The position numbers and the translations under genes were made by a program. The notes under the pieces are model-generated. The model worked only from the letters and a program-made list of their open reading frames with translations, was not told where the DNA came from and did not search any database. From Yersinia alsatica (GTDB lineage Bacteria > Pseudomonadota > Gammaproteobacteria > Enterobacterales > Enterobacteriaceae), in NCBI RefSeq assembly GCF_902170305.1, contig NZ_CABHWW010000033.1, positions 310,001 through 374,000 on the forward strand: a stretch of 64,000 nucleotides of DNA. Direction: 5' to 3'. Positions 54,466-63,046 of this stretch are shown in pieces; within the stretch, counting starts at the first letter, position 1, and each line of letters opens with the position of its first letter.

Positions 54466-54990
54466 ACTTACTGTTTCCTCACTGGTTGTTGGCCACTGCA
54501 TTTTGCTTACCGCAACTTCTGATTAGCATAGTCATAATTAGTTCCGGCAGCAGGACATACTAACTAAGAGTTTCACCTGATAGCCAGCGATTACACTCAC
54601 GAATAGATAGGGAAACTTAATCTTTTCGGGCGATTGATTAAATTAAGGGAAGTTGAAGAAGATAACTGGCAGGATAGTTCATCATGTAATGACTTATTAT
54701 TCACCATGTTAGCGGCTATTTATAGTGAAATGTTTCGACTTTATTATCTCAGATCAAGACGCTATTTTGATAAAAATCTACTATCCTTGCTTAATATAAC
54801 TATGTTGTTGTAAATATATCATTCAGAATCATTTTTTTGTCTTTTAATAAAAATCAAATAATTAAGGAGCAGGATATTTTCATGGAAGAAAGAAGGTGAC
54901 TCTCTGCCCCGAGTTAATGAAATAGTCCGATGATTCAATCAAATGGATAGATAGATTTCAGATTTATTAATTTTTAAGAAGGTTCTTTCA
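54466..54990. other. slt-ATPase gap, no gene seen
   Basis: About 525 bp of AT-rich DNA containing the slt promoter and the leader of the P-type ATPase gene, whose ribosome site aagaagg is at the end. No credible ORF or known leader element was recognised. Confidence 0.5.
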
Positions 54991-57711
54991 ATGCAAAACT
55001 CATCAAACCATACGTCCGGAGCGAAACCCCCAGAGGGAAAGGCCTGGTATCAGCTTACTGCGGAAGAATCTTTGCAGCATTTAAATAGCCGCGAAGAAGG
55101 TTTAACCCAACAAGAGGCGGAAGAACGTCTTAAACAATACGGCCCTAATGCGTTACCGGCCAAAAAAAGTAAGCATCCTTTACTTCAGTTTTTAGCGCAT
55201 TTTAATGATGTCCTGATTTACATTCTATTAGCTGCGGCGTTAGTTAAAGGTCTAATGGGCCACTCTGTTGACACCATTATTATCCTTTGCGTCGCGGTCA
55301 TTAACGCATTAATTGGTTACGTTCAAGAAAATAAAGCCGAGAAATCTCTGAAAAGCATTCAGAATATGCTTTCCAGCAAAGCTGTGGTAATACGAAATGG
55401 TAATGCGCAAACTATTGATGCGCAGAATTTAGTGCCCGGCGATATTGTCACATTGAAACCAGGGGATAAAATTCCAGCCGACTTGCGCTTGCTCGAAGCT
55501 CACAATCTCCAGATTGAAGAAGCTATCCTGACCGGTGAATCAACCGTCGTTGAAAAGCAAATCGGGGTAATTGAAAACGAATCAGTGATTGGCGACCGCA
55601 AAAACCTGCTGTTCTCCGGTACCACTATCAGTGCCGGTACCGCGAAAGGTATGGTCATTGCCAGTGGCGGTGACACTGAGCTCGGTCATATCAACCAGAT
55701 GATGTCGACGGTCGAATCCACCCGAACGCCACTGTTGCAACAGATGGATCGGTTGGGTAAAGCCATCTTTATTCTGATTCTGGTCATGATGGCTTTCCTG
55801 TTCGTCTTCGCCTTTATCTTGCGCGACTTGCCAGTCAATGAACTGCTGTTGGCCTTGATCAGCCTGGCCGTGGCATCGGTTCCTGAAGGGCTGCCTGCCA
55901 TTATTTCAATTATTCTGTCCTTGGGTGTGCAAGCGATGGCGCGCAACCGCGCGATTATCCGCAAGCTGCCAACGGTAGAAACCTTAGGTGCGATGACCGT
56001 CGTCTGTTCCGATAAAACCGGGACATTGACGATGAATGAGATGACCGTCAAAGCAGTAATTCTGGCTGAGCATTGTTACCGAGTGGAAGGCGAAAGCTAT
56101 GAACCGGTCGGTAATATCTATCCTGAGGGCAGCGATCAGCAAGCCACTCTTGCCGGGCCGTTAAAAACATTTATCACTGCGGTGAATCTATGTAATGACA
56201 GCCAGATTCAAAAGAATGACCAAGGTCACTGGACGATTACTGGCGGCCCAACTGAAGGTGCACTGAAGGTGTTGGCTGCCAAATCCGGCATTGAACTGGG
56301 TCAGGTCACTCAACACGGTAAAATTCCTTTCGATTCTGCCTATAAATACATGGCCACCAGCCATCAAGTTCAGTCAGAAAATAGTATCTTCCTGACGGGC
56401 GCTCCTGACGTCCTGTTTACCTTCTGCCAGCAAGAACTGACGGACAGTGGTGTTGCGCCATTCCGCCGTGATTACTGGGAAGCCGAGATGGCGCGCTATG
56501 CCAAGCAAGGCTTGCGCATGGTAGCCGCTGCCTTCCGCCCAGTAGAGCAAGCGGTCAGCGAGTTAGATCATAGCGATATCCAGCAAGGCATGGTGTTTGT
56601 CGGCATCGCCGGCATGATGGACCCACCACGCCCCGAAGCTATCGATGCGATTGCAACCTGCCAGCAGGCTGGTATTCGCGTGAAGATGATAACTGGCGAC
56701 CACCAAGAAACAGCCATGGCGATTGGTGCCATGCTGGGGATAGGCAATGGGAAAGATTCCATTACCGGTGGTCAGTTGGAGCATATGGATGATAAAGAAC
56801 TGGCTGAAGCTGCCGTTCGTTATGATATTTTTGCCCGTACCAGCCCAGAGCATAAGCTGCGTCTGGTAAAAGCCTTACAAGAGAAAGGCGAAATTGTCGG
56901 GATGACCGGCGATGGCGTCAACGATGCACCGGCGCTGAAACAGGCTGATGTCGGTATCGCCATGGGTATCAAGGGGACCGAAGTCACCAAAGAAGCTGCC
57001 GATATGGTGCTGTCTGATGATAACTTCGCGACCATCGCCAGTGCGGTTGAAGAAGGCCGTCGTGTTTACGATAATCTGAAGAAAACCATTCTGTTTGTGT
57101 TGCCGACCAACTTGGCGCAAGGGTTGTTAATTATCTTTGCCATCCTGGTCGGTGCCGTGATCCCGCTGACGCCATTGCAAATCCTCTGGATAAACATGGC
57201 AACCTCCACCACGCTTTCCTTCGGTTTGGCCTTTGAACCGGCAGAAAGAGGCATTATGCGCCGCAATCCGCGTGACCCATCAAAACACGTGCTAGACGGC
57301 CATGCCATCTGGCGTATCGCGTTTGTCGGCACCTTGATTGCTTGTAGTGCATTCGCCCTGGAAGCCTATATGGAACCACGCGGTTACAGCACTGAATTTA
57401 TCCGTACCGTGTTGATGCAAACATTGGTGACCGCGCAGTGGATTTATATGTTTAACTGCCGCGTCATGGACAGATTCCCGCTTAACAAAGAAGTCTTTGT
57501 TAACAAAGGGCTGTGGTTGGTTTCTGGCGTACTGATCGTATTGCAGTTAGCCATTATTTATCTGCCATTTATGAATACTGCTTTCGGTACTGAGCCATTA
57601 CCGGCTTATTACTGGGGCGTAACATTGCTGGTTTCTATCGCGATCTTCCTGATCGTCGAAGTAGAAAAATGGGTCATCGGGCGCTTCAAACGCGGCTCGA
57701 ATCCTATCTAA
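54991..57711 (+). CDS. P2-type cation-transporting ATPase
   Basis: A 906-residue P-type ATPase. Landmarks in order are the actuator loop TGES (~181), PEGLP in transmembrane helix 4 (298-302), the phosphorylated aspartate in DKTGTLT (D341) and the hinge MTGDGVND (~638). About ten transmembrane helices are present. The PEGLP motif places it with SERCA- and Na+/K+-type pumps. By eye alignment to SERCA, helix 5 keeps the Asn (N707) but has Gln for the Ca2+-binding Glu. Helix 6 has NMATS, so Ser replaces the key Asp. Classical Ca2+ transport is therefore doubtful and the ion is unknown. It is a stand-alone gene with its own terminator in the accessory interval. Confidence 0.92.
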   Translation: MQNSSNHTSGAKPPEGKAWYQLTAEESLQHLNSREEGLTQQEAEERLKQYGPNALPAKKSKHPLLQFLAHFNDVLIYILLAAALVKGLMGHSVDTIIILCVAVINALIGYVQENKAEKSLKSIQNMLSSKAVVIRNGNAQTIDAQNLVPGDIVTLKPGDKIPADLRLLEAHNLQIEEAILTGESTVVEKQIGVIENESVIGDRKNLLFSGTTISAGTAKGMVIASGGDTELGHINQMMSTVESTRTPLLQQMDRLGKAIFILILVMMAFLFVFAFILRDLPVNELLLALISLAVASVPEGLPAIISIILSLGVQAMARNRAIIRKLPTVETLGAMTVVCSDKTGTLTMNEMTVKAVILAEHCYRVEGESYEPVGNIYPEGSDQQATLAGPLKTFITAVNLCNDSQIQKNDQGHWTITGGPTEGALKVLAAKSGIELGQVTQHGKIPFDSAYKYMATSHQVQSENSIFLTGAPDVLFTFCQQELTDSGVAPFRRDYWEAEMARYAKQGLRMVAAAFRPVEQAVSELDHSDIQQGMVFVGIAGMMDPPRPEAIDAIATCQQAGIRVKMITGDHQETAMAIGAMLGIGNGKDSITGGQLEHMDDKELAEAAVRYDIFARTSPEHKLRLVKALQEKGEIVGMTGDGVNDAPALKQADVGIAMGIKGTEVTKEAADMVLSDDNFATIASAVEEGRRVYDNLKKTILFVLPTNLAQGLLIIFAILVGAVIPLTPLQILWINMATSTTLSFGLAFEPAERGIMRRNPRDPSKHVLDGHAIWRIAFVGTLIACSAFALEAYMEPRGYSTEFIRTVLMQTLVTAQWIYMFNCRVMDRFPLNKEVFVNKGLWLVSGVLIVLQLAIIYLPFMNTAFGTEPLPAYYWGVTLLVSIAIFLIVEVEKWVIGRFKRGSNPI

Positions 57712-57730
57712 TATCAATTAGTTATTACGA

Positions 57731-57762
57731 CAAAAGCCCGGCTAATCAGCCGGGCTTTTTAT
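57731..57762 (+). terminator. Terminator of the P-type ATPase gene
   Basis: Stem aaaagcccggct / agccgggctttt with a 4-nt loop and a T run, 20 bp after the gene. Confidence 0.92.
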
Positions 57763-57912
57763 TTATCGCCAATCAGCCTGATATCAGACTTAAGATAAAT
57801 CACAGATTGCCGATACCATGACTATTATTGCATCAATAACATCTTATAATAGGATAGCGGCGATTAACTATTTGACCGCTGCAACTCACGTCGCCTAACA
57901 GGAAGCGCAAAA

Positions 57913-58542
57913 ATGAATACTGCACCTTGCGCAATTAGCGGCGTCAGTAATGATAAACGCTATTATCCGCGAAAACTGATTACGCCACGGCATGCCTTGC
58001 GGGCCTGTGTCTGCGGTTTATTCCTGCTCACTATTTTATTTGCTTCAATGCCTTTAATGGCGGCAACTAATATCAGTGAAGAATTGCTACATGAGCGCAG
58101 TGATGCGGCCACAAAAATGGTGCTGGGTATTATCAGCTATTCGCGTTGGCCAACACCACTGCCAGTCACCCGTCTATGTGTTGTCGCCCCCACAAATTAC
58201 GCAGAAGGGCTATTTAACCCGGCATTAATGGAAACGGCACATCCGATTAAAACGCAGCGCTATTCACTGCCCGACGCCTCAATAGCAACTGATTGTGATG
58301 TGGTCTATCTGGGGCTTATTGGGGAGCAGCAGCGCCAGGAACTGACCATCCAACTCGCCGGACACTCGATTCTTACCATCAGTGAAAATTATGACGAATG
58401 CACCTTGGGCAGTGCATTTTGTCTGCTACTGGAAGATAAGCAAGCCTCTTTCAAAGTCAATATGGATGCATTAGCACGCGGTGGGGTTCGAGTTCATCCC
58501 AGCGTGTTGCAACTTGCCCGTAAAAAGGCTGACGCATTATGA
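57913..58542 (+). CDS. hmsC: Periplasmic YfiR/HmsC repressor of the diguanylate cyclase
   Basis: YfiR-family periplasmic protein that holds the neighbouring diguanylate cyclase inactive; HmsC in Y. pestis, YfiR in E. coli and Pseudomonas. The 209 residues have an unusually long basic N-terminus before the hydrophobic export segment (~33-52, LFLLTILFASMPLMAA). The YfiR domain has IISYSRWP, RLCVVAP, DECTLGSAFC and VNMDALARGGVRVHP. The paired cysteines fit the disulphide-dependent redox sensing known for the family. It overlaps the next gene by 4 bp (ATGA). Confidence 0.9.
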   Translation: MNTAPCAISGVSNDKRYYPRKLITPRHALRACVCGLFLLTILFASMPLMAATNISEELLHERSDAATKMVLGIISYSRWPTPLPVTRLCVVAPTNYAEGLFNPALMETAHPIKTQRYSLPDASIATDCDVVYLGLIGEQQRQELTIQLAGHSILTISENYDECTLGSAFCLLLEDKQASFKVNMDALARGGVRVHPSVLQLARKKADAL

Positions 58543-59855
58543 GTTCAACAAAGAAAAAATCTGCTGGTCAGATAAAAAATAAAACTAATGCAGCAAAGCT
58601 CCCCACACTTGGCCGTGTCTTGGGGAAAATACATTTAACAGTGGCAATAATCTCCGTCGCGACGGCAGGTATTTTCCTGACATTAGCGGCCCTGTTTGCA
58701 TTACGGGTTTATGCTGACCATAACCTGCATTTGATCGCCCGCTCCATCAGCTATACCACTGAAGCAGCAGTTGTTTTCGGCGACAAAATCGTTGCTAACG
58801 AAGCGCTATCACTGATTGCGGCCAATGAAGAAGTCGCGCAGGCCAAGATTTTAGATGTTAATGGCCGGGAGATAGCCAGTTGGACGATACCTGATCACGG
58901 CCCAATACATTATATCGAGCAAAGTGTTGCCCGTTGGGCGCTGCCAGAGCCGGTAGTGGTGCCGATGATTCATGCAGGTAATGAAATCGGCAAAATAGTG
59001 ATTGTGGGTCATGGCGGCAGCCTGCTGCGTTTTCTGCTGCAAGGATTAGCCGGGCTGCTTATCTGTCTGGTGCTCAGTACCGCGGTGGCACTATTCCTGT
59101 CACGCCGCATGCTGTTTGGCATTATCGGCTCACTAAACCGCATTACTGAAGTGGCTCATAATGTCAGTCGCAACCGTAGCTTTGGTCAGCGAGTGCCTTC
59201 GGCGAAAATCGCCGAGTTAAATGAGTTAAGCCATGATTTCAATGGGTTGTTGGAAGAGCTTGAGGTTTGGCAAAAACACTTAACTCAAGAAAATGACTCA
59301 CTCGCACACCGGGCTGCCCATGATAGCCTGACCGGTTTGGCCAACCGTGCTTTCTTTGAAGGCCGCTTAAGCCGAACACTTAAGGATTGTAAAACCAACG
59401 AACACGTCGCGGTTTTGTTCCTTGATGGCGACCGTTTTAAAGAGATCAATGACAGCTATGGCCATGCGGCAGGCGATGTGGTGCTGACGACCATTGCTGA
59501 CCGTATTCGTGCACTATTGCGTGAGTCTGATTTAGTGGCGCGTCTGGGCGGTGATGAATTCGCCGTATTACTGGCCCCCATTCATGACACAGATGATGTA
59601 CTCAACATTGCTGACAATATCATCGAAAGTATGACCCAACCAATAGTACTGGTGGATGGCAGTGAGATCACCACCTCTCTCAGTATTGGTATTGCTGTTT
59701 ATCCTGATCATGCACAAACGCCGGAAGAGTTATTACAAAGAGCAGATGAAGCAATGTATCAGGCAAAGAAAGGTTTCCGGCCGAGTGAACGGGGCATAGT
59801 TCACCAGTCGGGCTTGACTCACACAGAAGATTCTCAAACAGAAAGCTTAGGATAG
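58539..59855 (+). CDS. hmsD: Membrane diguanylate cyclase HmsD (YfiN/DgcN type)
   Basis: Makes cyclic di-GMP from two GTP; HmsD of Y. pestis promotes biofilm through the Hms polysaccharide system. The 438 residues have TM helix 1 (~32-57), a periplasmic PAS/CHASE8-like segment (~60-155) that the YfiR partner would bind, TM helix 2 (~163-187), HAMP (~188-245) and GGDEF (~262-425). The active-site GGDEF is at 337-341. RESD, five residues before it, is an intact RxxD inhibitory site, so product feedback is expected. Confidence 0.93.
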   Translation: MSSTKKKSAGQIKNKTNAAKLPTLGRVLGKIHLTVAIISVATAGIFLTLAALFALRVYADHNLHLIARSISYTTEAAVVFGDKIVANEALSLIAANEEVAQAKILDVNGREIASWTIPDHGPIHYIEQSVARWALPEPVVVPMIHAGNEIGKIVIVGHGGSLLRFLLQGLAGLLICLVLSTAVALFLSRRMLFGIIGSLNRITEVAHNVSRNRSFGQRVPSAKIAELNELSHDFNGLLEELEVWQKHLTQENDSLAHRAAHDSLTGLANRAFFEGRLSRTLKDCKTNEHVAVLFLDGDRFKEINDSYGHAAGDVVLTTIADRIRALLRESDLVARLGGDEFAVLLAPIHDTDDVLNIADNIIESMTQPIVLVDGSEITTSLSIGIAVYPDHAQTPEELLQRADEAMYQAKKGFRPSERGIVHQSGLTHTEDSQTESLG

Positions 59856-59860
59856 GTGAC

Positions 59861-60367
59861 ATGCTGGATTTAAAAAGTCGTCGTCAGAGAAATCCCATTT
59901 GGATCAGTTTTTTTGCTATTTGTCTGCTGGTGTTAGCAGGCTGTCAGGCCAAACCACAAGGGCTGACAGCGGAACAAATCGCCGCATTACAGGATCAAGG
60001 CTTTAAATTAACGGATAATGGCTGGGAGTTTGGACTCACCAATAAAGTGTTATTCGACAGTGACGTTAGAAAGTTAAACTCGTCTGGCGCGCAAACTGTG
60101 CAAAATATTGGCCGGGCATTACACAATGTCGGCATCAATCATTTGCGAGTTGATGGTCACACTGACGCAACGGGTGAAGACAACTATAACCAGAAGCTCT
60201 CTTACGAGCGCGCGGCCGCAGTGGCGGATTCACTGGCAACCATTGGTATTCCAAGAGCCAATATTGATGTTCGTGGTCAAGGTAAATTAGAGCCGGTGGC
60301 GGATAACCGTACGGCAAAAGGCCGGGCAGAAAACCGCCGGGTAGCAATGATAGTGACCGCGCCATAA
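59861..60367 (+). CDS. hmsE: OmpA-domain lipoprotein HmsE (YfiB)
   Basis: Outer-membrane lipoprotein that captures the YfiR/HmsC repressor and so frees the cyclase. The 168 residues have a lipobox LVLAGC (cysteine ~37) and then the OmpA-like peptidoglycan-binding domain (~60-168) with HLRVDGHTDATG and NRRVAMIV. It lies 5 bp after hmsD, completing a repressor-cyclase-activator operon. Confidence 0.93.
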   Translation: MLDLKSRRQRNPIWISFFAICLLVLAGCQAKPQGLTAEQIAALQDQGFKLTDNGWEFGLTNKVLFDSDVRKLNSSGAQTVQNIGRALHNVGINHLRVDGHTDATGEDNYNQKLSYERAAAVADSLATIGIPRANIDVRGQGKLEPVADNRTAKGRAENRRVAMIVTAP

Positions 60368-60384
60368 CCTTTTTATGCCGGTCT

Positions 60385-60418
60385 AGCGAATGAGCTTCAT
60401 GTGTGAAGCTCATTCGCT
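60385..60418. terminator. Perfect 15-bp hairpin after hmsE
   Basis: agcgaatgagcttca and tgaagctcattcgct flank the tetraloop tgtg, 18 bp past hmsE. There is no T run on the + strand, so it may be a transcript-stabilising end or a junction relic of the prophage. Confidence 0.6.
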
Positions 60419-60428
60419 GACAGACCCT

Positions 60429-60722
60429 ACCTTTCAGTGCGGCTTTACTGGAAAGAAAACCCGAGTTTTGCATACCGTTTTCAAAAATCTTCGCCGCAGA
60501 CTCTTCAACTGCCATTGCTGCACCGAATACATCACGCCAGGTGCTCATCGGCATCAAGCCGCATATACCATCCAGACCAAATCCCCGAATGTGCATCATG
60601 GTTTTGACCGGAATAACCCGCTTTTTGCCGTTCTCGGTAGGCATCAATGGCCCTGCGTAATGATCTGCGAAAATGATCCGCTCAGTGGCAGGGAAGGTAG
60701 GCTCAGATCGCTTTGTGCACAC
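60429..60722 (-). pseudogene. Fragment of an HK97-type phage portal protein
   Basis: About 98 codons on the minus strand read as the central part of a phage portal protein: VIPVKTMMHIRGFGLDGICG, then LMPMSTWRDVFGAAMAVEES and AAKIFENGMQNSGFLSS. Portal proteins are normally over 300 residues and both ends are missing, so this is a relic. The reading frame continues past 60429 into unrelated sequence through the hairpin and hmsE, and that part is not homologous. Confidence 0.75.
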
Positions 60723-61141
60723 AAGCGGTGGGCCTTGGTTCGCCCGTGAATGGTTTAACGGGTGAATGGCAAAGGCAGTGTTATCCGCACTCCTTTGCCA
60801 CCCATTTCACAAACAAAAAAACTCTGACTTATGTCGGGGCTTATCATTTTTGAAGTCGGTTCCGGCATCAGCACCTACCAATGTGCTGACCGCATAACTT
60901 TGAAATGCAAAAACCCCGCCGAAGCGAGGTTTATTTGACTGGATAAGCGCTACCGCACAACCAACTCTTATCACTATAGTGGGTAAAATTCGTAACGAAT
61001 AGCTTTTTTGCATTTGTTGTATTCGTTCATACTTACTCTCGTCTCCATGGCACTCAGGGTTCAGTCAGAACGGTGCCAACACAGGTCGTTATTGAACTAA
61101 AAATGCGTAATTCTGATGAAAGTAATTAGGATTTAAATGCT
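60723..61141. other. Prophage-like residue, no intact gene
   Basis: About 420 bp between the portal fragment and tetR. A 68-codon minus-strand frame at 60807-61013 reads FGGVFAFQSYAVSTLVGADA and recalls small prophage accessory proteins; it has no ribosome site. A weak hairpin is at 60912-60937 (ccgc/gcg stem). Confidence 0.4.
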
Positions 61142-61169
61142 AAAATAGATTACGTTTAAAATCTATTTT
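61142..61169. promoter_or_regulatory. Palindromic operator upstream of the TetR gene
   Basis: Inverted repeat aaaatagatta-N6-aaatctatttt, one mismatch between arms, ending 9 bp before the tetR start. The same arms occur at 62468-62495 upstream of the cysteine hydrolase. Probably the binding site of this TetR regulator. Confidence 0.75.
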
Positions 61170-61178
61170 GGAGTGGTG

Positions 61179-61727
61179 ATGGGGCGTTCAAGTAAGCAGC
61201 AGGCCGAAACTAATCGGGCATTGATTGTGGAAAAGGCTAGTGGCCTTTTCAGGGCACACGGCATCGCCAATGTCAGCGTCTCAGATATTATGAAAGCTGC
61301 AGGTATGACGGCGGGGGGATTTTATAAGCACTTCAAATCCAAAGAAAGTCTGGCGCGAGAAGCGGCTAACCTTGCATTCAACGCATCCAATCTCAGCTGG
61401 AACAATGTTTCATCAGAGCTAGATGGCAACCACCAACACAAGATAGCCCGATATTATTTCACACCTAAACCGACGGATAAACGCTGCCCAATGTTGGCTT
61501 TCGGTAACGATCTGATGAAAGGTGATGATCCTGTACTCGCTGAAGAATGTACCGCTGGTATCAAAGACCTATTTAAGGTTTTTTCAAGCCCAGTTAAAAT
61601 GAATGGCAGCAATGACCGGGATCTCGCGATGTTTGCAGCAATGATTGGGGCAAATTATTTAAGTGAGTTGAGTAGTGATCCAGAGTTTTCAGCACGAATC
61701 AGAAAGGCCGTTCTAGACCTAATGTGA
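61179..61727 (+). CDS. TetR-family transcriptional regulator
   Basis: A 182-residue one-component repressor. The N-terminal helix-turn-helix (~30-50) reads VSVSDIMKAAGMTAGGFYKH, followed by FKSKESL, the standard TetR signature. The ligand-binding C-terminal half is divergent and includes CPMLAFGNDL, which is seen in regulators of oxidoreductase or hydrolase genes. ATG 61179 has GGAG 5 bp upstream; two in-frame GTG codons precede it. An operator lies immediately upstream and a matching one is before the convergent hydrolase gene, which suggests control of both. Confidence 0.92.
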   Translation: MGRSSKQQAETNRALIVEKASGLFRAHGIANVSVSDIMKAAGMTAGGFYKHFKSKESLAREAANLAFNASNLSWNNVSSELDGNHQHKIARYYFTPKPTDKRCPMLAFGNDLMKGDDPVLAEECTAGIKDLFKVFSSPVKMNGSNDRDLAMFAAMIGANYLSELSSDPEFSARIRKAVLDLM

Positions 61728-61775
61728 TTTCCCAGATTAATAAATACGGGAAACCAACAGATTCCCCGTCTGTGT

Positions 61776-62426
61776 TCAGGCCATAGGCAACTGTGCGGAA
61801 GCGGATTTCTTAATTGCGTTTACCAGCTCTTCAGTGGTGAGAACCTCAGTAGCATATGTCGGGCCATCAATATCCATTGCCGCATGCAGGGCTTCGTGAG
61901 AACGGGCAGATGTTGCGTCCCTCACCAGAGTAACGTGGAAACCAAGCTCCATACCAATACGAGCTGTCGCCTCAAGGCAGGTGTTGGCTAAGAGACCCAC
62001 ACAAATGATTTTCTCCTTACCATAGCGTTTCAGTTTGTGCTCAAGATCAGTGTTCGGAAAACCGCTTGATCCCCAGTGTTCAGTTGCAACTACATCTCCT
62101 TCATGTATCTGGAAGTCATCATGGAAAGTACCTCCCCAAGTTCCTTTTGCAAACGCCTGACGTTGCCCGGCTCCCAGTTGGTAAGGTGACGGATATTTCC
62201 AGTCTTCATAATCACCCGGCTCCCAACGATGGTGCGGCACGTGGTAAACAGTAATCCCAACTTCACGCGCAGCAGCCACAATTTTGCGCAAGTTCGCGTG
62301 CATATTATTTTCTTTCGCGATGTCTTTCACCCATGGAAATAACTTGCCTCCCTCGGCCAGAAAATCGTTATACAGATCGATACACAGCAATGCGGTGATT
62401 TCGGGTTCATATACTGGGTTACTCAT
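61776..62426 (-). CDS. Isochorismatase-family cysteine hydrolase
   Basis: A 216-residue member of the isochorismatase-like hydrolases. The aspartate is in LCIDLYNDF and the nucleophile cysteine in LLANTCLEATARIGMELG, followed by VTLVRDAT. The usual lysine position lies in TEHWGSSGFPNTDLE, where Glu-His replaces the common Lys-His; I recall this in one subfamily, so it need not mean inactivity. The substrate is unknown; amidase or ring-cleavage roles occur in the family. ATG 62426 has gAGAGG 6 bp upstream. Convergent with the tetR gene and preceded by a matching operator. Confidence 0.9.
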   Translation of the reverse strand: MSNPVYEPEITALLCIDLYNDFLAEGGKLFPWVKDIAKENNMHANLRKIVAAAREVGITVYHVPHHRWEPGDYEDWKYPSPYQLGAGQRQAFAKGTWGGTFHDDFQIHEGDVVATEHWGSSGFPNTDLEHKLKRYGKEKIICVGLLANTCLEATARIGMELGFHVTLVRDATSARSHEALHAAMDIDGPTYATEVLTTEELVNAIKKSASAQLPMA

Positions 62427-62467
62427 GTCTGACCTCTCAATTAGATGGTGCAAGCACCGTTAAAGTA

Positions 62468-62495
62468 AAAATAGATTATGATCGTAATCTATTTT
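62468..62495. promoter_or_regulatory. Palindromic operator upstream of the cysteine hydrolase
   Basis: aaaatagattat-GATC-gtaatctatttt, symmetric at 26 of 28 positions, 41 bp before the hydrolase start. Its arms match the operator before tetR (61142-61169). Confidence 0.78.
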
Positions 62496-62634
62496 AGTAA
62501 AGAGAAAGTTAAGACTGATCTGGGATATAAGGGAAGAAGCTGAGAGAGAATGAGCTCGCTATTGGCGGAAATAAGGGGTATCCGAGGTAAACTTCATATA
62601 AATACCCAAGCTACCAATGATATTGTAGGTCCCT

Positions 62635-62979
62635 TTAGTGCTGTGAGTTCAACGGGTCGTACTCCCACTGAGATGCATTACTATAAATCGTACCATCTTC
62701 ATCCATTACTTGAGCATTGAAATGCTTCGCAATCCTCAACATCTTTCTATACAGATATGTGTCTGGCCACTTGGTATAAATATTGCCTGCGCTCCAGTCA
62801 AGCCATGGCTCTCCGTACAACGAGGGGCCTGACCATAAGGCGTGGTAATCACCGTTTATAATATATCTGCTTAATTCATTATCGCTATTAATGTAGTTAA
62901 GCCATTCATCAGCAGTTATCTGCGCATCATCATTATCTGCCCAAAATTCAGCTCTCGTTATGTGAAATTCAACCCCCAT
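62635..62979 (-). CDS. Small acidic orphan protein (114 aa), immunity-like
   Basis: No named function is known to me. The product starts MGVEFHITRAEFWADND and is acidic and tryptophan-rich (ITADEWLNYI, YHALWSGPSLYG, WLDWSAGNIYTKWPD), without signal peptide or membrane segment. Small cytoplasmic proteins with this opening are, as I recall, often found near polymorphic or contact-dependent toxin loci, so an orphan immunity gene is an inference. ATG 62979 was chosen because AGGGGA lies 5 bp upstream; the frame is open to 63012. It lies between the hydrolase and the integrase relic, and no toxin gene is adjacent. Confidence 0.7.
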   Translation of the reverse strand: MGVEFHITRAEFWADNDDAQITADEWLNYINSDNELSRYIINGDYHALWSGPSLYGEPWLDWSAGNIYTKWPDTYLYRKMLRIAKHFNAQVMDEDGTIYSNASQWEYDPLNSQH

Positions 62980-63046
62980 AGCATCCCCTAAACGCAGAAA
63001 TAGTTTTCGCAAACTAGCATAGTCCCTATTAAAACGAAATTAGTAA

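Noticed and set aside
60135-60428. Continuation of the portal-fragment frame
   Set aside because: Past 60429 the frame runs through a hairpin and antisense to hmsE, with no phage homology.
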